A stretch of DNA of 37,709 nt from Candidatus Lambdaproteobacteria bacterium (GCA_016204605.1 JACQKK010000065.1:1-37709), one strand, 5' to 3'; positions 9,176 through 17,992 are shown, counted from the stretch's first letter. Numbers and translations: made by a program. Notes: generated by a model not told the origin, from the letters alone.

Positions 9176-10462
9176 TCACGGCTGTTCGGGCGGCGCTGAC
9201 CCGCCTGCGCACACCCGGGCGCGTTCGAGCAGCAGCTCGCGCTCGCGGGCGTTGCGCGTGAGCGCGGCCGCCCGCTCGAACTCGACCCGGGCCTCGTCGC
9301 GGCGGCCGAGCTTGGCGAGCAGGTCGCCGCGCACGCTCGGCAGGAGGTGGTACGCCTTGAGCGACGGCTCCGCCGTCAGCGCCTCGACGATCTCGAGGCC
9401 CGTGGCCGGACCGAACGCCATCGCGAGCGCGACCGCGCGGTTCAGCTCCACAACGGGCGAGGGCGCGAGCTGGACCAGCGCATCGTAGAGCGCCGCGATG
9501 CGCACCCAGTCCGTCTCCGCTGGGGTGCGCGCGCGCGCGTGACAGGCGGCGATCGCGGCCTGGAGCGCGTACGGGCCGAGCGCGCCGCCGAGCTGCTCGG
9601 CACGCCCGAGCGCCGCGAGACCGCGACGGACCAGGACGTGATCCCAACGCGCGCGGTCCTGGGCGAGCAGCAGGACGGGCTCTCCCGACGGGCCGATGCG
9701 CGCCCCCGCGCGCGACGCCTGGATCTCCATCAGCGCGACGAGTCCGTGCACCTCCGGCTCCAGCGGAGCCAGCTCGGCCAGGATGCGGCCGAGCCGGAGC
9801 GCGTCTTCGCAGAGCGCGGGTCGCATCCAATCGTCACCGGCGGTCGCGGCGTAGCCCTCGTTGAAGACCAGATAGACCACCTCGAGCACCGAGGACAGGC
9901 GGGCGGCACGCTCGGCCCCACGGGGAGCCTCGAAGGGGACGCGCGCCTCGGCGAGGGTGCGCTTGGCCCGGACGATGCGCTGGGCGACGGTCGCCTCTGG
10001 GACGAGGAAGGCACGCGCGATCTCCCCGGTCGTCAGTCCCCCGAGCATGCGCAGCGTCAGCGCGACCCGCGCCTCGGTGGAGAGCACCGGATGGCAGGCC
10101 GTGAACATCAGGCGCAGCAGGTCGTCGCCGATATCGTCGTCGAGCGCGGCATCCGGGTCCGGCACGGCCCCAAGGCGCTCGACCTCGAGCGCGTATGCGA
10201 GTTCCTCGTGCTTGCGTTCGAGCCGCTTGTTCCGGCGGAAGTGATCGATCGCGCGATGCTTCGCGGTGGCCATCAGCCAGGCACCCGGGTTCTCCGGGAC
10301 GCCCGACTCGGGCCACCGCTCCAGCGCGGCGACGAGCGCGTCCTGCGCGAGTTCCTCGGCAAGGCCGATATCGCGCACGAGCCGTGCCAGTCCGGCGATG
10401 AGCCTGGCCGACTCGATCCGCCAGACCGCTTCGATCGCGCGATGGGTGTCGGAAGCCGTCAT
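9176..10462 (-). CDS. ECF42-type RNA polymerase sigma factor with C-terminal TPR-like (DUF6596) domain
   Basis: A 428-residue ECF sigma factor. Region 2 is LARLVRDIGLAEELAQDALVAALERW to AWLMATAKHRAIDHFRR (about 20-80). Region 4 is LTTGEIARAFLVPEATVAQRIVRAKR (about 145-170). An additional 250 residues of alpha-helical repeat follow (LVFNEGY, ALMEIQASR, ALYDALVQLAPSPVVELNRAVA, LLPSVRGDLLAKLGRRDEARVEFERA), the extension that defines group ECF42 and that replaces an anti-sigma factor in published work on Streptomyces. ECF42 genes are known to neighbour DGPF/YCII-domain genes, exactly as here: an SRPBCC gene and two DGPF genes lie immediately upstream on the same strand. No strong ribosome-binding site precedes the ATG, 58 bases after the SRPBCC stop, which suggests low or coupled expression. 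Confidence 0.92.
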   Translation of the reverse strand: MTASDTHRAIEAVWRIESARLIAGLARLVRDIGLAEELAQDALVAALERWPESGVPENPGAWLMATAKHRAIDHFRRNKRLERKHEELAYALEVERLGAVPDPDAALDDDIGDDLLRLMFTACHPVLSTEARVALTLRMLGGLTTGEIARAFLVPEATVAQRIVRAKRTLAEARVPFEAPRGAERAARLSSVLEVVYLVFNEGYAATAGDDWMRPALCEDALRLGRILAELAPLEPEVHGLVALMEIQASRAGARIGPSGEPVLLLAQDRARWDHVLVRRGLAALGRAEQLGGALGPYALQAAIAACHARARTPAETDWVRIAALYDALVQLAPSPVVELNRAVALAMAFGPATGLEIVEALTAEPSLKAYHLLPSVRGDLLAKLGRRDEARVEFERAAALTRNARERELLLERARVCAGGSAPPEQP

Positions 10463-10520
10463 GACGACCGATCAGAGCATCTTGATCCGCCAGGGCAGGG
10501 CCGAGCACAGCGCCCGCCAC

Positions 10521-11048
10521 CTACTTTTCCGCGATGGTCTTCAGATTGGCAAGGCCCTGCTCGAAATCCTTGCCGACCATGTTGTCCATGCTGAAGAAGA
10601 TCGTCATCACCTTGGCCACGTAAGGACTGGGACCGTGCATGGCCCAGGTGACGTTCGTCGAATCGCCTTTGGCGTCCAGCGTGAACTCGGCGATGTTGTG
10701 GCCTTCGATCGGCTCGAGGAAATCGAGCTGGATCGTGACCTTGGAGGGTGGCGACGCCTCCGCGATCTCCATGCGGCCCGCGCCGACCTTGCTGTTGCCT
10801 TCCCACGCATACACGGCTCCCTTGCCGTTTGGCGCGCCTGTGTAGGTTCTCTTCATCGCGGGGTCGAGGTTTTCCCAAGGTGACCAGGAGCCCCAACGGT
10901 GGAAGTCGTTGATGAGCGCAAAGATCTTCTCCGGCGGAGCCTTGATGCTGGTCGCGCGCTGGACACGAAAAGTGTCGGGCTTGGTGGCGGCATAGATGAG
11001 AATGGCGCCGATCAAAGCGACGACCACGATCGCGATCTTCTTGATCAT
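10521..11048 (-). CDS. membrane-anchored SRPBCC/polyketide cyclase-like protein
   Basis: A 175-residue protein with an N-terminal hydrophobic segment (about residues 4-20, KIAIVVVALIGAILIYAAT) followed by a START/polyketide-cyclase fold: ATSIKAPPEKIFALINDFHRWGSWSPWENLDPAMKRTY, a glycine-rich sheet, and a C-terminal helix DNMVGKDFEQGLANLKTIAEK. WSPWE is typical of this SRPBCC subgroup. The anchor would place the binding domain on the outer face of the membrane, or the segment may be a signal peptide. GGGGG lies just before the ATG. It sits between the DGPF genes and the ECF42 sigma gene and probably belongs to that regulon. The ligand is unknown. Confidence 0.88.
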   Translation of the reverse strand: MIKKIAIVVVALIGAILIYAATKPDTFRVQRATSIKAPPEKIFALINDFHRWGSWSPWENLDPAMKRTYTGAPNGKGAVYAWEGNSKVGAGRMEIAEASPPSKVTIQLDFLEPIEGHNIAEFTLDAKGDSTNVTWAMHGPSPYVAKVMTIFFSMDNMVGKDFEQGLANLKTIAEK

Positions 11049-11172
11049 CGATCCCCCTGGCGTGCGAAAATGAACCGCCGGGCCACCGGTTGGCCGATGG
11101 CCTCACCGCTGACGATCAAATCATCTGGAGGCCGTCACGGCAAGCTCGCGGCCTACCGCGCCCGCGGCGTCA

Positions 11173-11598
11173 CTACCCCTTGCGTGGCCCGGAGCCCGCC
11201 TGGAGCTCGGCAAACCCGGCGGCCGCCTCCTGGACATCGGCAGGGAAGTCGGACATCTCCTGCACCTGGCGGATCTCGATCACTTCGTTGTCCGAGCCGG
11301 GGCAGCGCGATGCCCATGCGACCGCTTCTTCCTTCGACTTCACCTGGATCATCCAGTAGCCGCCGAGCACCTCCTTCGCCTCGGCGAAGGGCCCGTCGGT
11401 CACCTTGGGCCTCCCGCCGGAGAACGAGACGCGCGCGCCCATCGAGGGCGGGTGGAGGCCGTCGAGTGCGAGCAACACGCCGGCCTTCTGCAGGGACTCG
11501 TTGTACTTCATCATCGCGGCCACGGCCTTCGCGTCGGGCATGGCGCCAGGCTTGGCCTGCTCGTACCCCTTGGGGATCATCAGCATCATGAAGCGCAT
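11173..11598 (-). CDS. DGPF/YCII-related domain protein (copy 1)
   Basis: A 141-residue dimeric ferredoxin-like protein. The N-terminus MRFMMLMIP is a beta strand; AGVLLALDGLHP and VTDGPFAEAKEVLGGYWMIQVKS carry the DGPF motif that names this family, followed by AVAWASRCP and a final strand EIRQV. YCII-like domains have a conserved His/Asp pair in some enzymes, but function here is not known. The frame runs open upstream to 11751, yet ATG at 11598 is chosen because AAGGAGA lies seven bases before it and the domain begins there. Its upstream 68 bases match those of copy 2 in about 56 positions. These proteins are the usual partners and targets of ECF42 sigma factors. Confidence 0.9.
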   Translation of the reverse strand: MRFMMLMIPKGYEQAKPGAMPDAKAVAAMMKYNESLQKAGVLLALDGLHPPSMGARVSFSGGRPKVTDGPFAEAKEVLGGYWMIQVKSKEEAVAWASRCPGSDNEVIEIRQVQEMSDFPADVQEAAAGFAELQAGSGPRKG

Positions 11599-11688
11599 CG
11601 TCAAGTCTCCTTCTGGTTTCGGGTTCGGCGCCGGGCTTCCGGACGGAATCGACCGGGCGTGAACCCGCGCTCTGCCGGTCCGTCGGAC
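11599..11688 (-). promoter_or_regulatory. conserved leader/promoter block of DGPF copy 1
   Basis: On the minus strand the 68 bases before the ATG agree with the leader of copy 2 at about 56 positions without gaps. Invariant blocks are GGGTTCAC (11659-11666), CCCGGTCGA (11649-11657), CCGTCCGGA (11638-11646) and the ribosome-binding site GAAGGAGA. Weaker similarity continues upstream to about 11688. GGTCGA resembles the TGTCGA -35 element reported for ECF42, but no matching -10 was identified. Confidence 0.5.
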
Positions 11689-11753
11689 GAGGGGCCGCCA
11701 GATGCACAGGTTCAGCCGCTCTTGTAGAAGACGGGTGGCGACGCGCGCCACGA

Positions 11754-12215
11754 CTACCGCTTCGCAGGCTTCTTCCCCATCTCAGTGCGCTGGCGCTCCT
11801 CCTGCTCCCGGAGCTCGGGGGTGAACTCGGCCCCGAAGTCCTCCGCCTCGTACAGCGGGCGAATCTCGATCTCCGACTCCTCTCCCGGCATCGGATCCGG
11901 GCAGCGCCGGACCCACTCGACGGCGTCGTCGATCGACTTCACCTGCCAGATCCAGTAACCGGCAATGAGCTCCTTGGTCTCGGCGAAGGGACCGTCGATG
12001 ATGGTTTTCTTGCCGCCGGCGAAGCGGACCCGCTTCCCCTTGCTGCTGGGATGAAGTCCGTCCCCAGCGAGCATGACGCCGGCTTTCACCAGCTCTTCGT
12101 TGAACTTCCCCATCTCCTCGAACAGGTTCTCGTAGCCGGCCGGCGCCCTCGGGTCGCCCGGCAGAATGCCCGCCTCGGAGTTCTTCGTTGCCTTGACAAT
12201 CACCATCACTCGCAT
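11754..12215 (-). CDS. DGPF/YCII-related domain protein (copy 2)
   Basis: A 153-residue paralogue of the gene downstream. It has the strand MRVMVIVKATK, an inserted loop GILPGDPRAPAGYENLFEEM, then AGVMLAGDGLHPSSKGKRVRF and IIDGPFAETKELIAGYWIWQVKS, with the DGPF motif. The C-terminal tail is charged (REQEERQRTEMGKKPAKR) and unlike copy 1. The ATG has AAGGAGA seven bases upstream, and the leader is closely similar to that of copy 1 while the proteins differ at roughly half of comparable positions. It is the first gene of the DGPF-DGPF-SRPBCC-ECF42 set on this strand. The biochemical role is unknown. Confidence 0.9.
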   Translation of the reverse strand: MRVMVIVKATKNSEAGILPGDPRAPAGYENLFEEMGKFNEELVKAGVMLAGDGLHPSSKGKRVRFAGGKKTIIDGPFAETKELIAGYWIWQVKSIDDAVEWVRRCPDPMPGEESEIEIRPLYEAEDFGAEFTPELREQEERQRTEMGKKPAKR

Positions 12216-12310
12216 CGTCAGGTCTCCTTCCGGTTTCGGGTTTGGAACGCAGCGTCCGGACGGTCTCGACCGGGTGTGAACCCTCGCTCACCTGTACGAC
12301 GAACGAGGCT
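12216..12310 (-). promoter_or_regulatory. conserved leader/promoter block of DGPF copy 2
   Basis: This is the partner of the leader of copy 1. GGGTTCAC is at 12276-12283, exactly the same distance (61 bases) from the ATG as in copy 1, followed by CCCGGTCGA, CCGTCCGGA and GAAGGAGA. Preservation of spacing as well as sequence argues for a functional promoter and leader. The rest of the gap to 12515 shows no gene. Confidence 0.5.
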
Positions 12311-12515
12311 CCGCGAAATCGACGCATCGGACAATCATTTTCGCAAGAGTCTGCCAGGCGCCTGATGAGCCGGGCATCGGAGCCTGTCCGACAAACCCCG
12401 AGTATCGAGCTAAGCTATTGTTTCGTCTTAGCGTAGGTCACTGATGGTTCGTTCGGGACGTGCCGCGTCGGACAGGCGCTACGGGAAGGCTTGCTGACCT
12501 GTGCGCCGCCCGCCG

Positions 12516-13544
12516 CTACTCCTTGATCTTCCGCTTGAGGACGAACAGATCGAGGATGGGCCACTGCTCGACGACCTTGACCGTCTCGGGCAGGACGACC
12601 TTGGGGGAGAGGCCGCGGTAATCGCCGGGGGGAAACTTGGCGAGGTCCACCACGGCGAAGACGTTCTCCTTCTTGAGCGCGGCCAGCCCCTCCCTGGTGC
12701 CTTCGAGGTGGACGGTCAGGCGGCGGGTGCTGGTGCGGTAGGTGTACAGCTCGTTCTCGAAGATCACCGGGATATCGCGCAGCACGATCCGGGTGGGGTT
12801 GTTCGAGACGTCGATGCGGGCCAGGAAGAACGCCTTGTCGGGCTGGGCCAGCCGGATGAAGGGCGGCAGGTCCAGCGTCACCAGCATCTCCACGTCGGTC
12901 TGGAGGTCCTGCACGTCGAGGGGCTTGGTGGGGACGAACTTGAGCGCCCGGATGTGCGAGGCCGGCCCGAGCACCTCGGCCTGGGGCGGCACGATGGTGA
13001 TCGAGCCGATCGTGAAGCCCCGCGCCAGGTCGCCCGCGAAGCGTGGCCGGATCGGCACCGTGGCCTTGACCGCCTCCTCGAGCGCCAGGTCGATCACGGG
13101 CGGGTTGATCTGCTTCACCGAGACGCCGCCCGGCAGCGCGCCGTTGTTGTAGGTGACGTTGCGCTGGCCCAGCGAATACTCGAACCGGCCCGGAAGCTGG
13201 TTGCCCAGATCCACCGCCACCTGGAACTGGCCGGGGTTGACGCTGTTGGCCAGCGCCCGCGAAAGCTGCACCAGCACCGTCACCGCCTGCACCGGCTCGG
13301 AGGTCACCTCGAGGCTGGCGGGCTTGTTCTTCAGCACCAGCGGCGCGGTGAAGATGAGCTCGGTCGGCTCGCCGCGCTTCTGGCTGGCGACGAACCCCCA
13401 CATCAGGATCGCGAGGCCGAGCGCGAACAGCTTGAGGGAGAGGTTGCGGGAAAGGAACTGCCGCAGGAAATCCGGGGTGACGCTCCGCAGGCCGGCCGCG
13501 CTAGGCCATTTCAGCCTTTCGAGCACGTTCCGCACGGGAATCAT
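12516..13544 (-). CDS. cdaR: YbbR-domain protein, regulator of diadenylate cyclase
   Basis: A 342-residue membrane-anchored protein. One N-terminal transmembrane segment (about 33-52, LSLKLFALGLAILMWGFVAS) is followed by repeated YbbR domains outside the cytoplasm: each repeat has strands like VLVQLSRALANSVNPGQFQVAVDL and ends near a motif such as INPPVIDLALEEAVKATVPIRP. In other bacteria CdaR binds and modulates CdaA. Its start lies 44 bases inside the cdaA reading frame, so translation is probably coupled. glmM, which often follows cdaR, is not present here; instead the next genes downstream on this strand are the DGPF set. The symbol is assigned from domain plus context. Confidence 0.88.
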   Translation of the reverse strand: MIPVRNVLERLKWPSAAGLRSVTPDFLRQFLSRNLSLKLFALGLAILMWGFVASQKRGEPTELIFTAPLVLKNKPASLEVTSEPVQAVTVLVQLSRALANSVNPGQFQVAVDLGNQLPGRFEYSLGQRNVTYNNGALPGGVSVKQINPPVIDLALEEAVKATVPIRPRFAGDLARGFTIGSITIVPPQAEVLGPASHIRALKFVPTKPLDVQDLQTDVEMLVTLDLPPFIRLAQPDKAFFLARIDVSNNPTRIVLRDIPVIFENELYTYRTSTRRLTVHLEGTREGLAALKKENVFAVVDLAKFPPGDYRGLSPKVVLPETVKVVEQWPILDLFVLKRKIKE

Positions 13545-14316
13545 TCAGGTCGGCCCCTTGCAGGTAATGGGTCAAGCGGCTGCGCAGTTCCGGCTCGTCG
13601 ATATCGCGCAGGAGCGTGCCGCCATGCGCCAGCGAGACCACGCCCCGCTCCTCGGAGACCACCACGATCACCGCGTCGGTCTCCTCGCTCAGCCCCAGGG
13701 CCGACCGATGGCGCGTGCCCAGGAAGGCGCTCGTCGCCGGATTCATCGACAGCGGCAGAATGCAGCGCGCGGCGGCGAGCTGACCCTTGCGGTTGATGAT
13801 CACCGCCCCGTCGTGCAAAGGCGAGGCGGTGACGAAGATGGAGACGAGCAGGTCGGCCGTCGGGCGGGCCATGATGGCCTTGCCCCGCTCGGTGTAGTTC
13901 CTCAGCCCCGTCTCCAGCTCGAGCACGATCGAGGCGCCGATGCGCTTCTGCGCCATATCGTAGGCGGCGGTGGCCACCTCGTCGATCAGGTCCACCGGAG
14001 GCGTCGCGGAGAGCTCGCGCAGCATGGTGGTCATCCCCACCTGCGCGAGGGCGTTGCGGATATCCGCCTGGAACAGCACCACCAGGATCACCACCGCCGA
14101 GCTGAACAGGTTGCTCATCAGGAAGCTGATGGCATCCAGATTGAGGAACGATGCCAGCCCGTAGGCCACCACCAGCACCGTCAGCCCGAGCAGGATCGGG
14201 ATGGTGCGCGTGCCCTTGATCAATAGCAGCAGCCCGTAGATGATCGCGCTCAGCAGCGCGATATCGATCACGTCCCGCAGGCGGAGGTTCGTCACCAGCT
14301 CGTAGAGGCGCGTCAT
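13501..14316 (-). CDS. cdaA: membrane diadenylate cyclase
   Basis: A 271-residue CdaA/DacA-type enzyme making c-di-AMP from two ATP. Three hydrophobic segments lie near 15-33, 38-56 and 66-82 (ILLGLTVLVVAYGLASFL among them). The DAC domain carries PLHDGAVII with Asp169-Gly170-Ala171 and GTRHRSALGLSEETDAVIVVVSEE with the RHR motif at 202-204, both required for catalysis. The ATG at 14316 gives the usual N-terminus of the family. It follows ftsH by 43 bases on the same strand and overlaps cdaR by 44 bases. folP, frequently located between ftsH and cdaA, is absent. It links this block to osmotic and cell-wall control. Confidence 0.95.
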   Translation of the reverse strand: MTRLYELVTNLRLRDVIDIALLSAIIYGLLLLIKGTRTIPILLGLTVLVVAYGLASFLNLDAISFLMSNLFSSAVVILVVLFQADIRNALAQVGMTTMLRELSATPPVDLIDEVATAAYDMAQKRIGASIVLELETGLRNYTERGKAIMARPTADLLVSIFVTASPLHDGAVIINRKGQLAAARCILPLSMNPATSAFLGTRHRSALGLSEETDAVIVVVSEERGVVSLAHGGTLLRDIDEPELRSRLTHYLQGADLNDSRAERARKAEMA

Positions 14317-14359
14317 CTCTCACCGCGTGGCGACGTCCGGGAGGCAGGCGCAGCGCGGC

Positions 14360-16168
14360 TCAGGCCGTCGCCGCCTCTGGCCGGTGGGCTTGCAGGATGC
14401 GGCGCACCTCGGCGCCTTCGACCGTCTCGCGCTCGATCAGCTCATGGGCCAGCGCGATCAGCGCGCGCTGGTGGGTGCGCAGCAGGCGCAGCGTGCGCTC
14501 GTAAGCGCCGGCGATGACGCCGCGCACCTCGTTGTCGATGCGCTTGGCGGTGCGCTGGCTGAAGCGGTTGTGCTGGGTCAGGTCCCGCCCCAGGAACACC
14601 GGCTCGAGGCCCTCGGTGTAGGCCACCGGACCCATCTCCGGGCTCATGCCCCACTGCATCACCATGCGCCGGGCGAGTTGGGTGGCCTGCTGGATATCGT
14701 TCGCGGCGCCGGTGGTGAACTGGTTGAAGGTGAGCTGCTCCGCCGCCCGCCCGCCCAGCATCATCGAGATCTGCCCCAGCAGCTTGCCGCGGCTCATGCT
14801 GTGGCGGTCGTCCTCGGGCAGGAGCTGGGTGAGCCCGAGCGCCTGGCCGCGCGGGATGATGGTCACCTTGTGCACGGGGTCCACCTCGGGCAGCAGCTCG
14901 GCGATCAGGGCGTGGCCGGCCTCGTGGAAGGCCGTCACCTTCTTCTCCTGCTCGGGAATCAGCACGCTGCGGCGCTCGGTGCCCATCATCACCTTGTCCT
15001 TGGCGTACTCGAAATCCTCCTGGGAGACGGCCGCCTTGTTCTGCCGCGCCGCCCACAGCGCCGCCTCGTTGACCAGGTTCGCCAGGTCCGCCCCCGCGAA
15101 GCCCGGGGTGCCCTTGGCCAGCACGGAGAGGTCCACCTCGGGGGCCAGCGTGATGGGTTTGCAGTGCACCTTCAGGATCGCCTCGCGCCCCCGGATGTCG
15201 GGCAGCGGGATCACCACGTGCCGGTCGAAGCGGCCCGGGCGCAGCAGGGCCGGGTCCAGCACGTCGGGCCGGTTGGTGGCGGCGATGAGGATGATGCCCT
15301 CGTTGGGCTCGAAGCCGTCCATCTCCACGAGGAGCTGGTTCAGCGTCTGCTCGCGCTCGTCGTGGCCGCCGCCCAGGCCCGTGCCGCGGTGGCGCCCCAC
15401 CGCATCGATCTCGTCGATGAAGATGATGCAGGGGGCGTTCTTCTTGCCCTGCTCGAACAGGTCCCGCACCCGGCTCGCGCCGACGCCCACGAACATCTCG
15501 ACGAAGTCGGAGCCGCTGATGCTGAAAAAGGGCACGCCCGCCTCGCCGGCGATGGCCTTGGCGAGCAGCGTCTTGCCGGTGCCGGGGGCGCCCATCAGCA
15601 GCACGCCGCGGGGAATCTGCCCCCCCAGCGCCTGGAACTTCTGCGCGTCGCGCAGGAACTCGACGATCTCCTTCAGCTCCTCCTTGGACTCATCGATGCC
15701 GGCCACGTCCTCGAAGGTGATGGGGTTGGTCTTCTCGTTGTACTGGCGGCTGCGGATCTTGCCGAAGCTGAGCGCGCGGTTGCCGCCGCCCTGGGCCTGG
15801 CGCATGAAGAAGATCCACACGCCGATGATGAGCAGCATGGGCAGCCAGCTGTTGAGGATGGCCAGCGCCAGCCCGCCCTGGTTGGGCGATTCCGCCCGCA
15901 CCCGCACGCCGGCGCCGGTCAGGGTGGGCACCAGGTCGGGATAGTCCGGCACGAACGTCTGGAAGGGCTTGCCATCGTCGTAGGTGCCCTGCACCTCCTC
16001 GCCGCGGATGGTGACCTCGGCCACCTTGTGGGCCTGCACGGCCGCGAGGAAATCGCTGAACGCAAGCTGGGACGATTGGTAGGGCCGTGTGTTCACGAGG
16101 TTGAACAGCACGAAGATGACGACCCCGATCAGAATCCAAATCCCGAGGTTCTTGTACAGCGAGCTCAA
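14360..16168 (-). CDS. ftsH: ATP-dependent zinc metalloprotease FtsH
   Basis: A 602-residue membrane AAA+ protease. Transmembrane segments at about 9-26 and 107-122 flank a periplasmic domain. Walker A GAPGTGKT is at 193-200, Walker [10 protein letters not shown] near 248-256, the second region of homology with [21 protein letters not shown] at about 297-317, and the zinc site HEAGH at 415-419. The frame is open to 17056, but the extension runs antisense-like through tilS; TTG at 16168 is preferred, with GGAG eight bases upstream and [15 protein letters not shown] as the normal beginning. It lies 244 bases after tilS, the classical tilS-ftsH order. It degrades unassembled membrane and regulatory proteins. 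Confidence 0.96.
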   Translation of the reverse strand: MSSLYKNLGIWILIGVVIFVLFNLVNTRPYQSSQLAFSDFLAAVQAHKVAEVTIRGEEVQGTYDDGKPFQTFVPDYPDLVPTLTGAGVRVRAESPNQGGLALAILNSWLPMLLIIGVWIFFMRQAQGGGNRALSFGKIRSRQYNEKTNPITFEDVAGIDESKEELKEIVEFLRDAQKFQALGGQIPRGVLLMGAPGTGKTLLAKAIAGEAGVPFFSISGSDFVEMFVGVGASRVRDLFEQGKKNAPCIIFIDEIDAVGRHRGTGLGGGHDEREQTLNQLLVEMDGFEPNEGIILIAATNRPDVLDPALLRPGRFDRHVVIPLPDIRGREAILKVHCKPITLAPEVDLSVLAKGTPGFAGADLANLVNEAALWAARQNKAAVSQEDFEYAKDKVMMGTERRSVLIPEQEKKVTAFHEAGHALIAELLPEVDPVHKVTIIPRGQALGLTQLLPEDDRHSMSRGKLLGQISMMLGGRAAEQLTFNQFTTGAANDIQQATQLARRMVMQWGMSPEMGPVAYTEGLEPVFLGRDLTQHNRFSQRTAKRIDNEVRGVIAGAYERTLRLLRTHQRALIALAHELIERETVEGAEVRRILQAHRPEAATA

Positions 16169-16412
16169 GGAGGGTGCTCCGGAAACAGGAAGACCGTTCC
16201 CCCAAAGGGGGCTTCCCTTGGAGGAGATGCCGCCGCCGCGGGTTCGAATCGCCACCGTCGTCGCACCGTGCGATCGCCGCGCGCTGGGGCGGCTCCGGCG
16301 CGGCTGCGCGGGATCATGCCGACCCGCGCGCGTGCCACGGCTGGCCATCGCTTGCTGCGCCACGTGGAAAGTATAGCCCAAGGCCGGGCGACAGGGAATC
16401 GCTTTCGCGGCC

Positions 16413-17795
16413 TCAGACCGACCGCACGGCCACCCACAGCGGCGGCTCGCCCGTGCGCGGCGCGGCATGGGCGCCCGCCACCCAGCGCGGCCACACGGCC
16501 GCGATCGCGCCCCCCAGCACGAGCAGCGGCAGGCCATCGCGCTCCCAGAGCGGCACGCGCTGGTCGCGCAGGAACTGGCCGAGCAGGATCGGGCTGCCGC
16601 GCCACACGGGATGGAACCGATCCCCAGGCCGGCGCGCACGCACGTCGAGCGTCGCGCCGGCCGGGATGCCGTGCAGGGCCAGCGCGGCGCCCGCCGCTGC
16701 GGGCGGCGGTTCGCGCTCGCAGGCGCTGAGCGCCCAGCGCGCGTCGACCGCGAAGCGGCGCCCGGCCGCTTCGACCACCCGGGGCGCCGCCGGCGCGCCG
16801 CCCTGCCGCTCCAGCAGCAGGCGCCCCCCGCACCGCCGCAGCCGGCGCCGGCCGGGCAGATCCAGGCTCCAGGCGGGGCGCCCCCCGCGCAGCAGTGCGG
16901 CGGCGCGCTCCAGGTGGTCATAGCCGAGCGCGCCCGGCAGGCGGGCCTGGATGAAGCGCTGCAAGAGCTCGACCTGCGCCGCGGGCGCGCCGCGGGCCAG
17001 CTCGTCCGCCGCGATCCAGTGGGCGGGGGTGATGCCAGGGGCCGGGGCGAGGCCATGAGCTTGCGCGACGGGGTCGCTCTGGGCCGGCAGCGGCAGCGCC
17101 GCCACCAATGCCGCCAGCTCCGCGCTCTGCGCTGCCAGGCTGGCGAGGCGCGCCGCCAGCGCGCCGCCCGTCAGCGACTCCAGCAGCGGCAGCAGCTCGT
17201 GGCGCACGCGGCTGCGCGCGTAGCGCGGCGAGCGGTTCGAGGGGTCCTCGACCCAGCCCTGCGCCCGCGCCTGGAGGTAGGCGACCAGCTGCTGGTGGCT
17301 CATCCCGAGCAGGGGGCGCACGAACGGCCCGCTGCGGGCCGCCATCCCCGCGAGCCGCGTCAGGTGCGCCCCGCGCAGCAGCTTGAGCAGCAGCGTCTCG
17401 AGCTGGTCGTCGCGCTGGTGGCCCGTGGCCACCCAGGCGGCGCCCCGTTCGGCGCGCAGGGCCTCGGCCTGCTCGAAGCGCCAGCGCCGCGCCGCCGCCT
17501 GCACGCCGCTCGTGCGGGCGGCCAGGTGGGTGGCGCGGCGCAGGTGGAACGGCAGCCCCAGCCCCCTGGCCAGCTCCCCGACCCCCTCCGCCTCGCGCGC
17601 CGCTTCCGGGCGCAGGCCGTGATCGAAGTGCACCACCTCCAAGTGCAGCCCGAGCGGCGCCGCCAGCGCCGCCAGCAGGTGCGCCAGCGCGGACGAATCG
17701 GCGCCGCCGCTGACGGCGACGAGGCCGAAATCGCCCGGGCGGATCAGCGCCGTGCGGCGGAGGTGGGCGAGCAGCGTGCGTTCCAGGGGATGCAT
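16413..17795 (-). CDS. tilS: tRNA(Ile)-lysidine synthase
   Basis: A 460-residue enzyme that modifies C34 of the CAU-anticodon tRNA-Ile to lysidine, so that AUA is read as Ile. The PP-loop SGGADSS lies at about 29-35, then VVHFDHGLRPEA and ATGHQRDDQLETLLLKLLRG, the N-type ATP pyrophosphatase core. WVEDPSNRSPRYARSRVRHELLP is the TilS-specific segment, and a C-terminal domain ends near WERDGLPLLVLGGAIAAVWPRWV. ATG at 17795 is chosen; an in-frame TTG at 17816 would add seven residues, and neither has a strong ribosome-binding site. ftsH follows downstream. Strongly GC-rich, with long spurious antisense frames. Confidence 0.95.
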   Translation of the reverse strand: MHPLERTLLAHLRRTALIRPGDFGLVAVSGGADSSALAHLLAALAAPLGLHLEVVHFDHGLRPEAAREAEGVGELARGLGLPFHLRRATHLAARTSGVQAAARRWRFEQAEALRAERGAAWVATGHQRDDQLETLLLKLLRGAHLTRLAGMAARSGPFVRPLLGMSHQQLVAYLQARAQGWVEDPSNRSPRYARSRVRHELLPLLESLTGGALAARLASLAAQSAELAALVAALPLPAQSDPVAQAHGLAPAPGITPAHWIAADELARGAPAAQVELLQRFIQARLPGALGYDHLERAAALLRGGRPAWSLDLPGRRRLRRCGGRLLLERQGGAPAAPRVVEAAGRRFAVDARWALSACEREPPPAAAGAALALHGIPAGATLDVRARRPGDRFHPVWRGSPILLGQFLRDQRVPLWERDGLPLLVLGGAIAAVWPRWVAGAHAAPRTGEPPLWVAVRSV

Positions 17796-17836
17796 GGGCG
17801 GCGCTCGATACGGCAAACGGTGCGACAGTCAATGCG

Positions 17837-17872
17837 GCGATCCGTGCAGCGATCCGTGCAGCGATCCGTGCG
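17837..17872. repeat. 12-bp tandem repeat, three units
   Basis: The unit GCGATCCGTGCA occurs three times in a row, with the last base of the third copy changed to G. It lies in the 326-base gap between the divergent tilS and cupin genes. Origin could be slippage; no role is evident. Confidence 0.8.
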
Positions 17873-17992
17873 GCTGCCCTTGCGGTTGCGGGCCTCGATC
17901 CCCATCGTGACGCGCCCCCGTCGGCGAGGCAAGGTGGAGCGCACCGGCTCTGGGCCGGCGCCGCGGCGCCGGACGGCGACCGCGCCGCGCGC

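Noticed and set aside
16232..16256. GGTTCGAATC, similar to a tRNA T-loop
   Set aside because: The flanking bases cannot form the five-pair T-stem on either strand, and no acceptor, D or anticodon arms fit around it.
14327..16729. An 800-codon plus-strand frame opposite ftsH
   Set aside because: It mirrors the ftsH coding phase, has His/Gln/Leu-rich composition and no recognisable motif.
16169..17056. N-terminal extension of FtsH through an open upstream frame
   Set aside because: The extra 296 residues overlap tilS in another frame and look non-coding; the TTG at 16168 has a ribosome-binding site and the normal FtsH N-terminus.
17837..17872. Three 12-bp repeats as a possible CRISPR or iteron array
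   Set aside because: The units are directly adjacent with no spacers, only three in number, and no cas or replication gene is near.
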